The position numbers and the translations under genes were made by a program. The notes beneath the pieces were generated by a model. The model was not told the DNA's origin, did no database searches, and saw nothing but the letters and a program-made list of their open reading frames with translations. A stretch of DNA of 64,000 bases from Bimuria novae-zelandiae CBS 107.79 (lineage: Eukaryota > Ascomycota > Dothideomycetes > Pleosporales > Didymosphaeriaceae), in assembly GCA_010015655.1 (NCBI GenBank), contig ML976686.1:578498-642497 (forward strand), in the 5' to 3' direction. This document shows positions 35,735 to 45,452 of this stretch, one piece after another (position 1 is the stretch's first letter; each line of letters starts with the position of its first letter).

Positions 35735-38031
35735 GGGAGTGGGCGTGGTCTTGTGTAGTTGGCGCCGAATTCGAGCATAGCGCTACCGTTCAAGTTGTTC
35801 GCGGCTTCATGGTCTCGTAGTCATTACGTATCTGATAGGCTTTCTGGCTATGGGACAGATGCGATTTGCGAAAATATATTTCCTTGCGATATGTGATGTT
35901 GAAGCGATCCAGTTGCATCCCTACCGTGTCATGAACAGAATGGACATCGTCATGATCATTCCAAGAGCTCGTGAACATGGACCTGGCCCGGTGAAAGGGT
36001 GCCGCTGGTACTTAGGCCGCTCTGTGGCTGACAGTAACGCCCGTGCGAATGCCCTTCCCGCTGTAGTAGTACCTTCCATGCCCAAGCCTCTCCTACCCAG
36101 TGTACTAGAAACCTCACACGTACATCACTAAACACCTAGACAGTCACGTGATACTTGATCCCCCATAGACTTGGTCCTTCGTAAGAGTGCTAGCTTACTT
36201 CCTGCTTGCGGCGTCGATGTTCCAATGTTCCGATCGCTGGATGAAGCACGAATCCCGCTTTTGAAAACAACGAAGAGGTTCAGGCAGGAGGCAGGACGGA
36301 GTCAGTGTGAGGTCACGGCGATGTAGTTGAATAATTTTATATCCAACTCATGGCATTGATATTATCATGATTTTGAGAAATAGATCAGTAACTATGTAAA
36401 TGTACTCTGGGCAACTAATTGAAACCAGGGATTATAAAGCAAAGGGTAATGAAGGAATCAGTGGATGAAAACATGAGAGGAGGGAGGGCACGAACGATGC
36501 ACCTGTATGTCGGAAGAAACGTTCCGGGTGAAGGGAGATCGTGGCGTGTGTGGCTGATCGTGGAGGGTGGTCGTCGTGTTTGTATAGGTCGGTTCGGGGC
36601 GGTGGGATTCGAGGCTCGATCTGAGTATCTCAACAGGAATGGGGCCCAATGTCTAAATCCACCGTATATTTCCTTTGCACCCAATCCAATAAGGCGCCCG
36701 AGCACGACCTCGCACAGCTAATGTCAACTTCTCGGCGACGCCGTGGCCGTGTCTTCTGTTCGAAGGCTGCAGCCTAATCCGTGTGTTCGCGAGCGCACGG
36801 GGTGCGATCTCGAGCTGGAGGAATGCTAGCGGGCGAGAAGGCGAAGGATCCGTGTGTCGGCTGCTATGCGCTTTAGACGTGTGCGGTTCATGACAGTAAC
36901 CCTTGAAGTCCTGCGGGCGTACTGCCTATTCGGCGGTGATATGATACCAAGACTGGAATTGCCATGTGAGTCTGTATGTGAGTTCTATCGTGGAAAGGAT
37001 AGAGATGATCTCGGCGTCAGTGGAGCGTTGCAAGGGCCGCGGGTCTGGACCAATGTGCCGGTGGCGATGCGAGTATGGAAGATTTTCCGGCCGTTGGTGG
37101 ATCTCAATCGGGTTCGTATGTTGCTTCGATATATCCGATTTTCAAACAGGTCGATGAGGGCGCGTCTGGGGCCTGTGGGTCCGAGGGTCCACCCGTGGAG
37201 CTCGAGCTATTCAAAACGTAGATTTCAACGGCTGGTATGCGATTCCCTCTGACGATCTCTGGTTCCGAGCTGCGCGCACGCCCAAGTCGATGAAAGCTAT
37301 GGTTCCGTCACGATTGAAAACAGCCAAACATCTCTCAAAAAGGCAGACGTCCGGGAGATCGGGGCCGGTCCAAGGCGAATTCTGGAAGTCAGTAGCATTG
37401 GAACCGAGATGCATTTGTCACCGTGTCCATGGCGGCGGATGGCGCTCTAAATATGCTTCATCAGGTACCCCCAGCACAACGACCAAACTGCTTTGCACCT
37501 CGGTGCGATGTGTTTACGCCAAACTGATGTGCACCTCGGTGCGATTTGTTTACGCCAAAAGGTCCAGACACCCGCAAGAGCTCTAGGGACCGACCCCAGG
37601 GCCTGGCATAAGAAACTAATGCACAGCTACAAGTCGCATCCCAGATCACAAAAGTCGGCACTGAATGATGATTCAGTGTTTCCCGGGCAGGCCGCTCCAG
37701 GTGCGTGACGGTGATAACAGCACGGCCCGGCATCGTAATGGAATGGGCAGACGCTGAAAGACGAGCGCTCAGCCCTTGCGGCCTCGAGCATCGGGTACGA
37801 GGAGCTCGTTTTTAGTGAGGAATACGCCAAGGTTTTCTCAATCTGACAGTGCTGCATTACAACCGCAATATTAAATATTGATTTATAAAAGTTTAGGAGC
37901 TAAAAGAGGATATTCGGAGCTAGTTTCTTATATATTTAGCTTGTTTTAATAATTTTTTGAAAGAGTTTTAATGTTGCGCTGTTAGATCGGAAAACCTTGG
38001 CATAAGCCTCACTACAAACGAGCTCGTAGAA
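35735..38031. other. Long intergenic region with degenerate coding fragments, a 36-bp repeat and a small AT-rich island
   Basis: Plus-strand open frames at 36,854-37,252 and 37,290-37,586 contain a few coding-like stretches in different frames but cannot be joined without stops and show no known domain, so this may be a decayed gene. A 36-bp-period direct repeat lies at 37,494-37,559. The stretch 37,855-37,985 is markedly AT-rich (TTTATAAAAG, TATATATTTAG) and resembles a short RIP-like island or 3' region next to the BTB gene. No promoter element stands out. Confidence 0.4.
37494..37559 (+). repeat. Two-copy direct repeat, 36-bp period
   Basis: The 30-base unit TGCACCTCGGTGCGAT followed by a TGTTTACGCCAAA-type end occurs at 37,494-37,523 and again at 37,530-37,559 with one mismatch. 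Each unit contains the palindrome GCACCTCGGTGC. Confidence 0.8.
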
Positions 38032-38639
38032 TCACGTTGGCAAGGACTCGAAAAGCTGTTCGGCGGTCAGGGACGTCTCGCGGTTGATGAGCCAAGCATC
38101 GTCGAACTTCCACATCGCGATATCAGCCAGGATCTTGCGTAAGCTGAAGTGTTTGGGAGTAGCCGCGAACACCCTTATGATGCATGACATAAGGGTCTCG
38201 TGGGACGCGTTTCCCATTTCAATGCGTCCGCGAGCTCATTACAGTATGCATCGTCTTCAAGATGTAGACCGAGCAGGTAGCGTTGACAGGTTTGTTTCCA
38301 GCCGTGCTCGCCGTCGATCTTCTTCAATTTCGGTTGGTCGGTCTCGCGGCGGACGTGTAGCCAGCTCCGATAAGCTCGGAAGTCTTGCGGGGCAAATCTA
38401 TTTATTCCTGTCAGACAGTGGAATATACGAGTGAGAGGAAGAACTTACTCTGGAAGTGTAATGATCTCCTTCTTGTCCTTGAACGCGGTAGCGAAGCACG
38501 GAGAGGCTGCGCAAAGGAGCTCTCGGCAGTCATAGTCGACGTAGAAGTCCTTTGCGTTGGCATTTCCGACACGTACGATGACTATGTCACAAGTGTGCTC
38601 GGGTCTGGTACTTGTGAGCTCGGCTATCTTGTCATGCAT
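38032..38639 (-). pseudogene. BTB/POZ domain gene with a one-base frameshift
   Basis: Exon 38,449-38,639 encodes H-T-C-D-I-V-I-V followed by Y-x-V-D-Y-D-C-R-E-L-L-C-A-A-S-P-C-F, typical of the BTB core in fungal BTB proteins. A 51-bp intron (38,398-38,448, GTAAGT...ATAG) joins it in frame to 38,397 and on, giving F-R-A-Y-R-S-W-L-H and Y-L-L-G-L-H-L-E-D-D-A-Y-C. Near 38,217-38,222 the frame must shift by one base (an A run on the coding strand) to continue into M-G-N-A-S-H-E-T and the C-terminal helices ending at 38,032. Expected role: an adaptor-like BTB protein of unknown partner. There may be one or two more 5' exons around 38,660-38,840. The shift may be a sequencing error or real decay. 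Confidence 0.6.
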
Positions 38640-38916
38640 CCGCGATACTTACTATTCGCCGTTTCCAGCGGCAGTCTGGGCTTGATGTCCGACCGTAGGT
38701 TTAAACTTGAGCCTGCAGCCTGTGAGTGTGATATTACAGCGTATGTGTTGTGTGTGCTTACGATTGCTTAGTATTGACTCCGTGCTGCGTCATGGTGCTG
38801 GTACTCGGGTGCTGCATGTTGCTGCTATTGATGTAGAAGGTTTGAGGATCTATGACTGTGTGGATAGAGTGTGTATGAACAATGAAGATCTGGGGGTACG
38901 GGGTAGCGGGTGTTTT

Positions 38917-39092
38917 TGTGGGCGGGCAAATAAGGACAACAAGCTGTATTGCTATCTGCAAAGAGTGTGTCGAGTGAGGAGTCTGTCGAGGAAGAAAGGA
39001 GTGGGCGAGAGCTTTATCTTGAAGTAAGCGGTCTGTGCACCTAGATGGAACCTTCTACACACACCACCTCTGACGTCAGTCACGTGGCTACA
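38917..39092 (+). mobile_element. Solo LTR (176 bp) with 5-bp target duplication GTTTT
   Basis: Bases 38,917-39,092 begin TGTGGGCGGGC and end CACGTGGCTACA. They are flanked by perfect GTTTT copies (38,912-38,916 and 39,093-39,097). The sequence matches 42,433-42,612 in reverse complement over its length. No internal retrotransposon region is present, so it is a recombination-derived solo LTR. It lies just upstream of the BTB gene and is not visibly RIP-damaged. Confidence 0.85.
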
Positions 39093-39097
39093 GTTTT

Positions 39098-39488
39098 AAT
39101 AGAGCGTCTGTCAGGTACACGGTCGCGACTAAGCGAGAAACGCCCGGTCGGAACAGCTGAAGGAGCGCACTGGTCCTTCATTCACGTAAAGTTGAGAGGC
39201 GTAATCAACCCAGCTCACTGCGCGAAGCAGCTGCTCGTGATAGCGCTATGCGATAGAAGACGGGATAGATGGGATCTAGCATCGCACTCGATTCACTAAA
39301 CCATAGAATGCGTTAGCATATCCCGCTTTCACTGTCCACGCCATTCTAAGATGGGTGGCTCACGGCCAAGTGCAACAGAGGGATCGCTCACATGGGTATC
39401 ATCCATCACGGATCTTCTCTAAATCGAAATTCGCATCAGAGGTTACCATCTTCTCTCTTTGCCGAGTATTTACGGACGGCCCCACAGC
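39098..39488. other. Intergenic, no gene seen
   Basis: Bounded by the solo LTR and the 3' end of the dynactin p25 gene. The short open frames here overlap or are antisense to p25 and show no domain. Confidence 0.5.
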
Positions 39489-40388
39489 CTATTTTATACT
39501 TCTCACCAGCTCCCTCAGATCACCGCCTTCCACCCACTTCTCCTCGCCGCCACCGCCGACGCCGAGACCGTTTCCTGCACCGCCGCCACTTACACCCCAA
39601 CCCTCGCCCACTTCACCCACGATCTGTGCAGGCCGACCACCGACGACAGAGCCAGGCGCGATGACCATTGCGCTAGGAACTACCGTATTCGGAAGAATCT
39701 TGACGTTCTCTTTGATAACAGCGAAGGCGTGGATCGTCACATTCGCACCAATATGAACATGCGAGGAGATCGCGATAGCTGAAATCACGCAGTTGGGTCC
39801 TAATACAGATTAAGGCTGTCTACTGGCATTTCTAGAGAACGCGAAATCGATGGGCGAGCATACCAATAAAGACGTTGTCGCCAATCTTCATCGGATAGAA
39901 GTTCGGCACGCCACGGCTCATTCTACACGGTGGCTTGAGTACGCTGCCGGTCGATATCACTGTACACTTTCCGATGCTGATGCTGGTGGGCGTGCCTTCT
40001 TTTCCTGAGCTCGATGCGGTGGGGCGTGTAGAGTGCAGATCGCCGCGCAGGACGACGTCCGCCATGATGACTGTACGGCCACCGAGGGTGATGTTCGCCG
40101 TCCCGGTGATGGCGCTCCGGCGCGAAACCTTATTGCCAGAGTCCTTCTAAGGGTGTTAATTATGCACGTGCGGAGACGAGTGGAAACATGGGAAAGACGT
40201 AGAAAGAAAAGGTTGGACCATGGCTATGAAGACGTAAGGGAGTATAGATGGGAAAACTTAGTATAATTTCGAAGGAAGAAGAAGAGTGCGACAAATGGAA
40301 CAGTACTACGCGTTGTGTGCGGAAGAGGACGTACGGTCTCGATGTACTCGCCTTTCGCGGCCGGTTTCTTCGTTACGGGTCGCGACAT
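39489..40388 (-). CDS. Dynactin subunit 5 (p25 / ropy-12 type)
   Basis: Component of the dynactin pointed-end complex that links dynein to cargo such as early endosomes. Three exons (40,335-40,388; 39,864-40,146; 39,489-39,799) give 215 residues. The start reads M-S-R-P-V-T-K-K-P-A-A-K-G-E-Y-I-E-T, joined to a left-handed beta-helix of hexapeptide repeats: S-A-I-T-G-T-A-N-I-T-L-G-G, V-I-M-A-D-V-V-L-R-G-D-L-H, I-S-I-G-K-C-T-V-I-S, then M-K-I-G-D-N-V-F-I-G, V-H-I-G-A-N-V-T and V-V-G-G-R-P-A. A Gly-rich low-complexity linker precedes the tail. Introns begin GTACGT and GTATGC. All motifs of the family are present and it looks intact. Confidence 0.92.
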
Positions 40389-41797
40389 CGTTACCCTTTG
40401 TAGATTCGCCTATTGAGCAACCGGTAAATCTTAAACTGAAGTCGTATGATGATGTCGCTGTTCTTGCTGGGCAGGCGCGACTGGTTCCAAGAGGTCACTT
40501 TTAGCTAAACTGCCCCGCTAACCCTTTCGAGATAGGGCGCTCGAGCCCGCACATTGCTCGACGGCGTAAACATTGCATCTTCGTCTGAACTATGATCCTA
40601 ACACTTTCCAGACTTATAATGTCTGAAATAGCCTGGAATGTCAATGTTTTATAAGTTATCTAGCCCACGGACATTGTGTTGACTTCAATCACGTGACATA
40701 TACGTTACTTCCTATCTTGCTCCATGATCATCATTTTATGGAGTGGCCAGACACTCTGGACTGTAACGATCAACCTAAGTGTCTCAGATACTCTTTTCAC
40801 CTGTCGTGGTTCTTCTCCGTAGGCAGAGTACTCCAGGCCTACAGATGGGTGGTGCCGGTTCTACGTGTGTTGACAATGTGCCGCGCAAAGCCTTGCTACC
40901 AATTTGCTCATCACAGAAGCGGTCGCTAGCCTTAGTCAGAGCAATTTATTTTAATTCTTGGTCTCCTCCGGCGATCGGCCTTCTGTGAGCTTTTCGTCTG
41001 CTTTTCACCATTGCAACATGTCGTACCCTACATACTACGGTATGGTACCTATGGTAGGTACCTAGCTATGGCATGTATATGCCTATGGTGTAAAATTTAG
41101 CGGCCAAGGCACCCACCAATTGCTTCATAGTCGACTTGAGTGTATGCACACCCATTATATTCAATTAAAAGAGCGATGGTCGCCGCTTCATTTGGAACCC
41201 TCTGAAATCTCCTTAACGACCGGAGATGTGGCGGCGTATAGTGGCAATTCGACGAGTGATTTATTGCCAAAAAGCGCATTCACTGCGCGTGGGTCCGTCA
41301 GAACAGCGCTGTTGGGGCAGTGACCGTGACTATGAAAAAAGCTCTGGCCAGAGGTCAAAGATTTCACGCAAGGTTGAAACGGTGAATCCAGTGCGCTAGC
41401 ACACCCGTGCAACTGCGCGACCGCTGCACTTCAGCACGACGCCCTAGATAACACACCCCGCCATTCTCTCTCCGCTCTCTCGCCGCTCCCTCGCCGCTCC
41501 CCCAACACATCGACAGCTGCAATTGCACCAGCGGCGCACCCGGTGTGCATCCATTTGCTCGCAATTGTAGCAAGAGACAAGCTGCGAATCTCCGCGCATT
41601 GGAGCTGCCCACTCCTATCAACCACCAAAGTAAGCAATCGTAGGTCATTTTCAAGGTTTTCCGAAGAGTTGTCTGGCTGACAAGCTGAAGACTGCGCCAT
41701 CATAACCGCGTACAGCGCAGACCTTTCTTCACCCTGAGATCTACGCGCAAGCAGTTTCAAACTACAGGGTTTGTCTCCACCGTCCAGGACAGCTTCA
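40389..41797. other. Intergenic, no gene supported
   Basis: It contains upstream sequence of dynactin p25 and, towards the right, of the CCCH pseudogene. Minus-strand frames at 41,364-41,811 have coding-like length but no domain, and they overlap the likely 5' leader. A local imperfect palindrome of TACCTATGGTAGGTACC type sits near 41,040-41,065. Confidence 0.4.
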
Positions 41798-41859
41798 GTA
41801 AGTTGACACACATGACATATTCCCGGATTTCGATACTAATTAACCGTTGTAGGTTCAGA

Positions 41860-43183
41860 ATGAGCAACCCTATCTGGGCCAAGATCGACTAAATTGACTG
41901 GCACGACCTTATGAATAAGTTGGACGAAAGGAAGGCCTCTCGCGCTCAGGGCCTGCCTCGCATCTTGCAGTGCATGAAGAAGCTAGGTGGCAGCAAGGCA
42001 CACAAGAAGCAGCTCGAGCAAGAGTTCAAAGAGTAGCAGGACAGTCTGTTCGAATCGTATAATGACATGAATTGGGCTCTCAATCGGGCGTGTCACCACC
42101 TCCTTCAGTCAGTGGTCAAGGCCAAGGGTCTGCAGGACAAGATCGATGCTCGCAAGAACACGAAGACTTCGGATAAGCAGAATGCGGATCTCGTCGCGGA
42201 AAAAAACACTCTGCAACCCAAGATCAATAACATGGTAGAAGATCACCACAAAGAGCTCGAGGACCTCAAGACCACTCACAGCGACGAGCTTGCTGAACTC
42301 AAGGCCACTCATCGCACCGAACTCGAACAACTCGGTACCGAGCATAGCAATCTCGAGAAGAAATACGACACAAAAGTCAAGCCCCTTGAGGAACTCCAAA
42401 GCGCCAACGAGACATTCCAGAGCAACAATGAGTGTAGCCACGTGACTGACGTCAGAGGTGGTGTGTGTGGAAGGCCCCACCTAAGTGCACGGACTACTGA
42501 CTCAAAAGACTCTCGCCCGCTCTCTCTCTGCTCAGCCGACTCTTCACTCCGCACACTCTTTTCTGTAGATAACAATACAGCTTGTTGTCCTCATATACCT
42601 GCCTGCCCAACAATGAGCCACTCCAGAGCAACAACAAGATACCCCAGGACAATAACAAGACACCCCGGAGCGACAACGACGAGAAGGAGATGCGGTCCAG
42701 AACCTGCGAAGGATGGAAGACACATACGTCACCATAATTGCTAGATTCACTAATTGAGCAGCCACCCGAGAGCACACGTTGCAGCAGCGCATTGCGACCT
42801 TGTAGTCTGAAAAGCAGGATCCACAGCTGCTCATCAAGCTGCTCAGCAATTATCTTCGCGAGCATGGACAGGATATTACCGCCAAGCCCAACGGCAAGGA
42901 GAGCCAGGCTCTCGATACGGAGACCACCTCGACGGACGGGAATAAGCTCGAGAAGACTCCGCATGGCCCATCTTCGTTCAAGCGGGGTGCATCGCTGATC
43001 AACGACACGGACGCCAAGCGCTCCAAGGGACCACTAGGCTCAAATCAGTTCTCATCGGAGGACGAACAGGCGCTGAATGACATGAAATTCTGCATGCAGT
43101 ATCTGTTGGGTACCTGCACTAGGACTAGCTGTCCTCGTCTTCACATGGATAGGCGGTTCGTAGATGCGATCCTAGGTTCGTGA
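41860..43183 (+). pseudogene. Coiled-coil / CCCH zinc-finger gene, disrupted by stops, a frameshift and a solo LTR
   Basis: A 5' leader intron (41,798-41,852, GTAAGT...CTAAT...TAG) precedes ATG 41,860. The frame gives M-S-N-P-I-W-A-K-I-D, a stop where Trp is likely, then a long Lys/Glu/Leu coiled coil (42,060-42,430). A 180-bp solo LTR interrupts it at 42,433. After the LTR the frame continues, shifts by one base near 42,690, meets two more stops and ends with a zinc finger C-x7-C-x4-C-x3-H at about 43,090-43,145. At least four nonsense codons plus the LTR make this non-functional. The intact ancestor would be a nuclear or RNA-binding-type protein of about 400 residues, inferred only from the CCCH finger. 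Confidence 0.75.
42433..42612 (-). mobile_element. Solo LTR (180 bp) inserted in the CCCH gene, target duplication ATGAG
   Basis: On the plus strand it reads TGTAGCCACGTG...CTGCCCAACA, flanked by perfect ATGAG copies at 42,428-42,432 and 42,613-42,617. It is the reverse-complement relative of 38,917-39,092. Both copies include GACGTCA and CACGTG motifs near the 3' LTR end. Open frames crossing it are artefacts. Confidence 0.9.
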
Positions 43184-44017
43184 GTACGTGCCCGGACGAG
43201 ACACGGGTGCTCTGGTGTTGGGATAAGAATTTGGAGAATTGCAGTTCGCTATCATGGTGATGATTAATTAGGGTAGGTTCACAGCACGGTCATGCTCGTG
43301 CTCAATACAGCCTATTAGGTCCATTTACAGTACGGAAATTGAATCATTTCCACATGGACCGAACCTGATTGTTCTGCTGATGACACGGCCGTGAATGGAT
43401 GATGAATCATGATGGCCTAGGTTCTTACATCCAGGAGAATTATCTATACCCTTGGACCATAACGCCAATCATCGCCAGGGTACTAGAAGAAACCGTATAC
43501 TGCGTAACGTAAGTTGATTCGTCCTAACCTAGGTCGTCATTACTAAACCTTGTGCATATATCTAGTAGGTAGATATGGCACCAGTATCGCGCTGCTATGA
43601 TGATAATGCAAAAGTTTGCGTGTACGACTCAGAGAGAGTTGGTACAGGTTATACCTCCCAATCACCATGTCTGCACCCGGCCATTGAGTCCAGTCCTTGT
43701 TTCACGCATTGCCAGTGTATTGATTCAGATATTGGCACGCGTAACCTAGACAAAGTGGTCCCAGGACAGGTTGAAGTCCTCCACCCTAGTTCCTGCAACT
43801 AGCGACCAAGTCTAGGCTTAGCGTTACGCGCCACTTGGGTACCAGTACTAACATTTGCGCGTGTGATCTAGACAGAGTTTCCGCATGATACATTGTGATC
43901 TAGCTCGCGCTTTATCAGCTGTAGCATTACAAATGTAGCCATGCGGCCTCGGCCAGGATGCACGCATAATCAAGAAGGGTACTTGGGTATACTTCGTTAA
44001 TTAACGCCTTACTCCCA
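43184..44017. other. Intergenic, no gene seen
   Basis: Between the end of the CCCH pseudogene and the 3' end of the hydrolase gene. The frame at 43,575-43,802 has no recognisable feature. The pseudogene's final exon could extend here if GTGAGT at 43,179 is a splice donor. Confidence 0.4.
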
Positions 44018-45452
44018 TCATAGCTCGTCCTTCCACGGGTTGTCGTTTGATGGGATCTTCACATCTTCGAACTCCTCCTCATGTGGCCTATCCACCAACA
44101 CTTCTTCGTCCTCGATGCTAACGCCTTTCGTTGCCCCATCGCTATCTTCATACCATTCGTTTGTGGCCCAATCAATGATGTGCTCTTTGGCATGCTCGCT
44201 CATAATGTAATACCCAGGATTCTCCTTTGGAGAGAACATGGATGTATGCGCCCATGTCTCCGAGGTGCTTTTATCGTTGACAGCCGGTATGAAGTACTGT
44301 TTGAGGTCGCCTTTTGGAAGATTGCAGAAAGTGCGGTCTTGGCCTCTCACCTTACCTGTCCATGAGGACTTTTCTTGAGAGTCGACGGCATGGCCGAGTG
44401 TAGTGTATATGTTGGCGAAGCCAAGGCCGTGGGTCGCTGACAGCTTAATGATGCTGCTCAGCCGCTTCTTCATCTCTTCTGGCCGCGCAAGTGAGCCCAC
44501 GAACTCCAAGTGCGAAGTTGCCCAGCCGAGGCCTTCCGAAATTTGCTCGCGCTTCAGATACGCAGCAGCACCGCCAGCGGCGACTGCTCCTGCAGCTCCC
44601 GCAAATAGAGCTACCCGGCCGTATTTTTGCCAAAGAGGTACCGATGCGGCATCAACGTTTGTGTCGCTCACTGCCTGTGCCGACTTTTGTACCCCTTCCA
44701 GCATTCTGCTCGAATCGATCGCAGTTTGAGCGCCAGCTTCCGTACTTTTGCCCCATCCGAAAGCACCTGCAAGATTTGAATATGCCGAATATGCCGAGCT
44801 CGCCGTGTTCCAATGCTTCTCCGCTCCATGAGCTACAACCCCTGGTGCGATACCAAGATATGGGGTGTCGAAAGCGAGAACCGCTTGTATGTAGGGAAAC
44901 ATAAGTGACGACGTGTCTTGGAAGGATGATCCCATGTACGAAGCTGAGTTTTGTAGAGAGGGAATAGGTTGCTCGTCTACGATAGAGAGTAGGGTTTCCG
45001 CGGCGACAATGCCACCCATAGAGTGGCCGACGAGTATGGTGCGGACACTTGGATCCACGGTTGGTGAAGGCGTGCCATTGGCAACTTCAAGATCTATAAC
45101 CTTGTTCTGCAGCCTATCCAAACATCAGCCGATGCTGAGGGTGCACGCCTGCGCCATGCCGAATATGCGTTTCGGACCCACCATTCCTTGAATCTCCCCA
45201 CACATTCGTGCAAATCTCCCTTTGTCTCATATTGCGGGTACGTGATCGCAAGCACAGTAACCTTAGGCAGTGCGTGCTGCAGTAGGGCTTTCAAATGAGA
45301 AGGGAAAGTTCCGAAAGTACTGTCGCTGCCCTATGCACCTGTTAGAAAACACGAGGTACGTCATCGAAGATGCAAGTCGCATATGCCTGTGAAGATTGCG
45401 GCTGACTCACTTTGAAGCCATGGATAAAGCATAAAAGCAGAGTCTTCTTCAT
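44018..45452 (-). CDS. DUF676/GPI-inositol-deacylase-like alpha/beta hydrolase (putative lipase)
   Basis: Three exons (45,411-45,452; 45,182-45,330; 44,018-45,113) give 428 residues. The N-terminus reads M-K-K-T-L-L-L-C-F-I-H-G-F-K, the H-G motif of the oxyanion region. The nucleophile elbow G-H-S-M-G-G lies at residues 93-98 (Ser95), and F-D-T-P-Y-L-G-I follows. A Gly/Ala-rich hydrophobic stretch (A-L-F-A-G-A-A-G-A-V-A-A-G-G) could be a membrane segment. The tail is acidic. It belongs to a conserved fungal family usually annotated as a DUF676-type serine esterase; substrate is unknown. Introns are 80 and 68 bp with GTGAGT and GTGGGT donors and the coding length is divisible by three. Confidence 0.85.

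Noticed and set aside
42067..42744. 225-codon protein spanning the solo LTR
   Set aside because: Its last ~100 residues are translated LTR and out-of-frame sequence; it is part of the broken CCCH gene.
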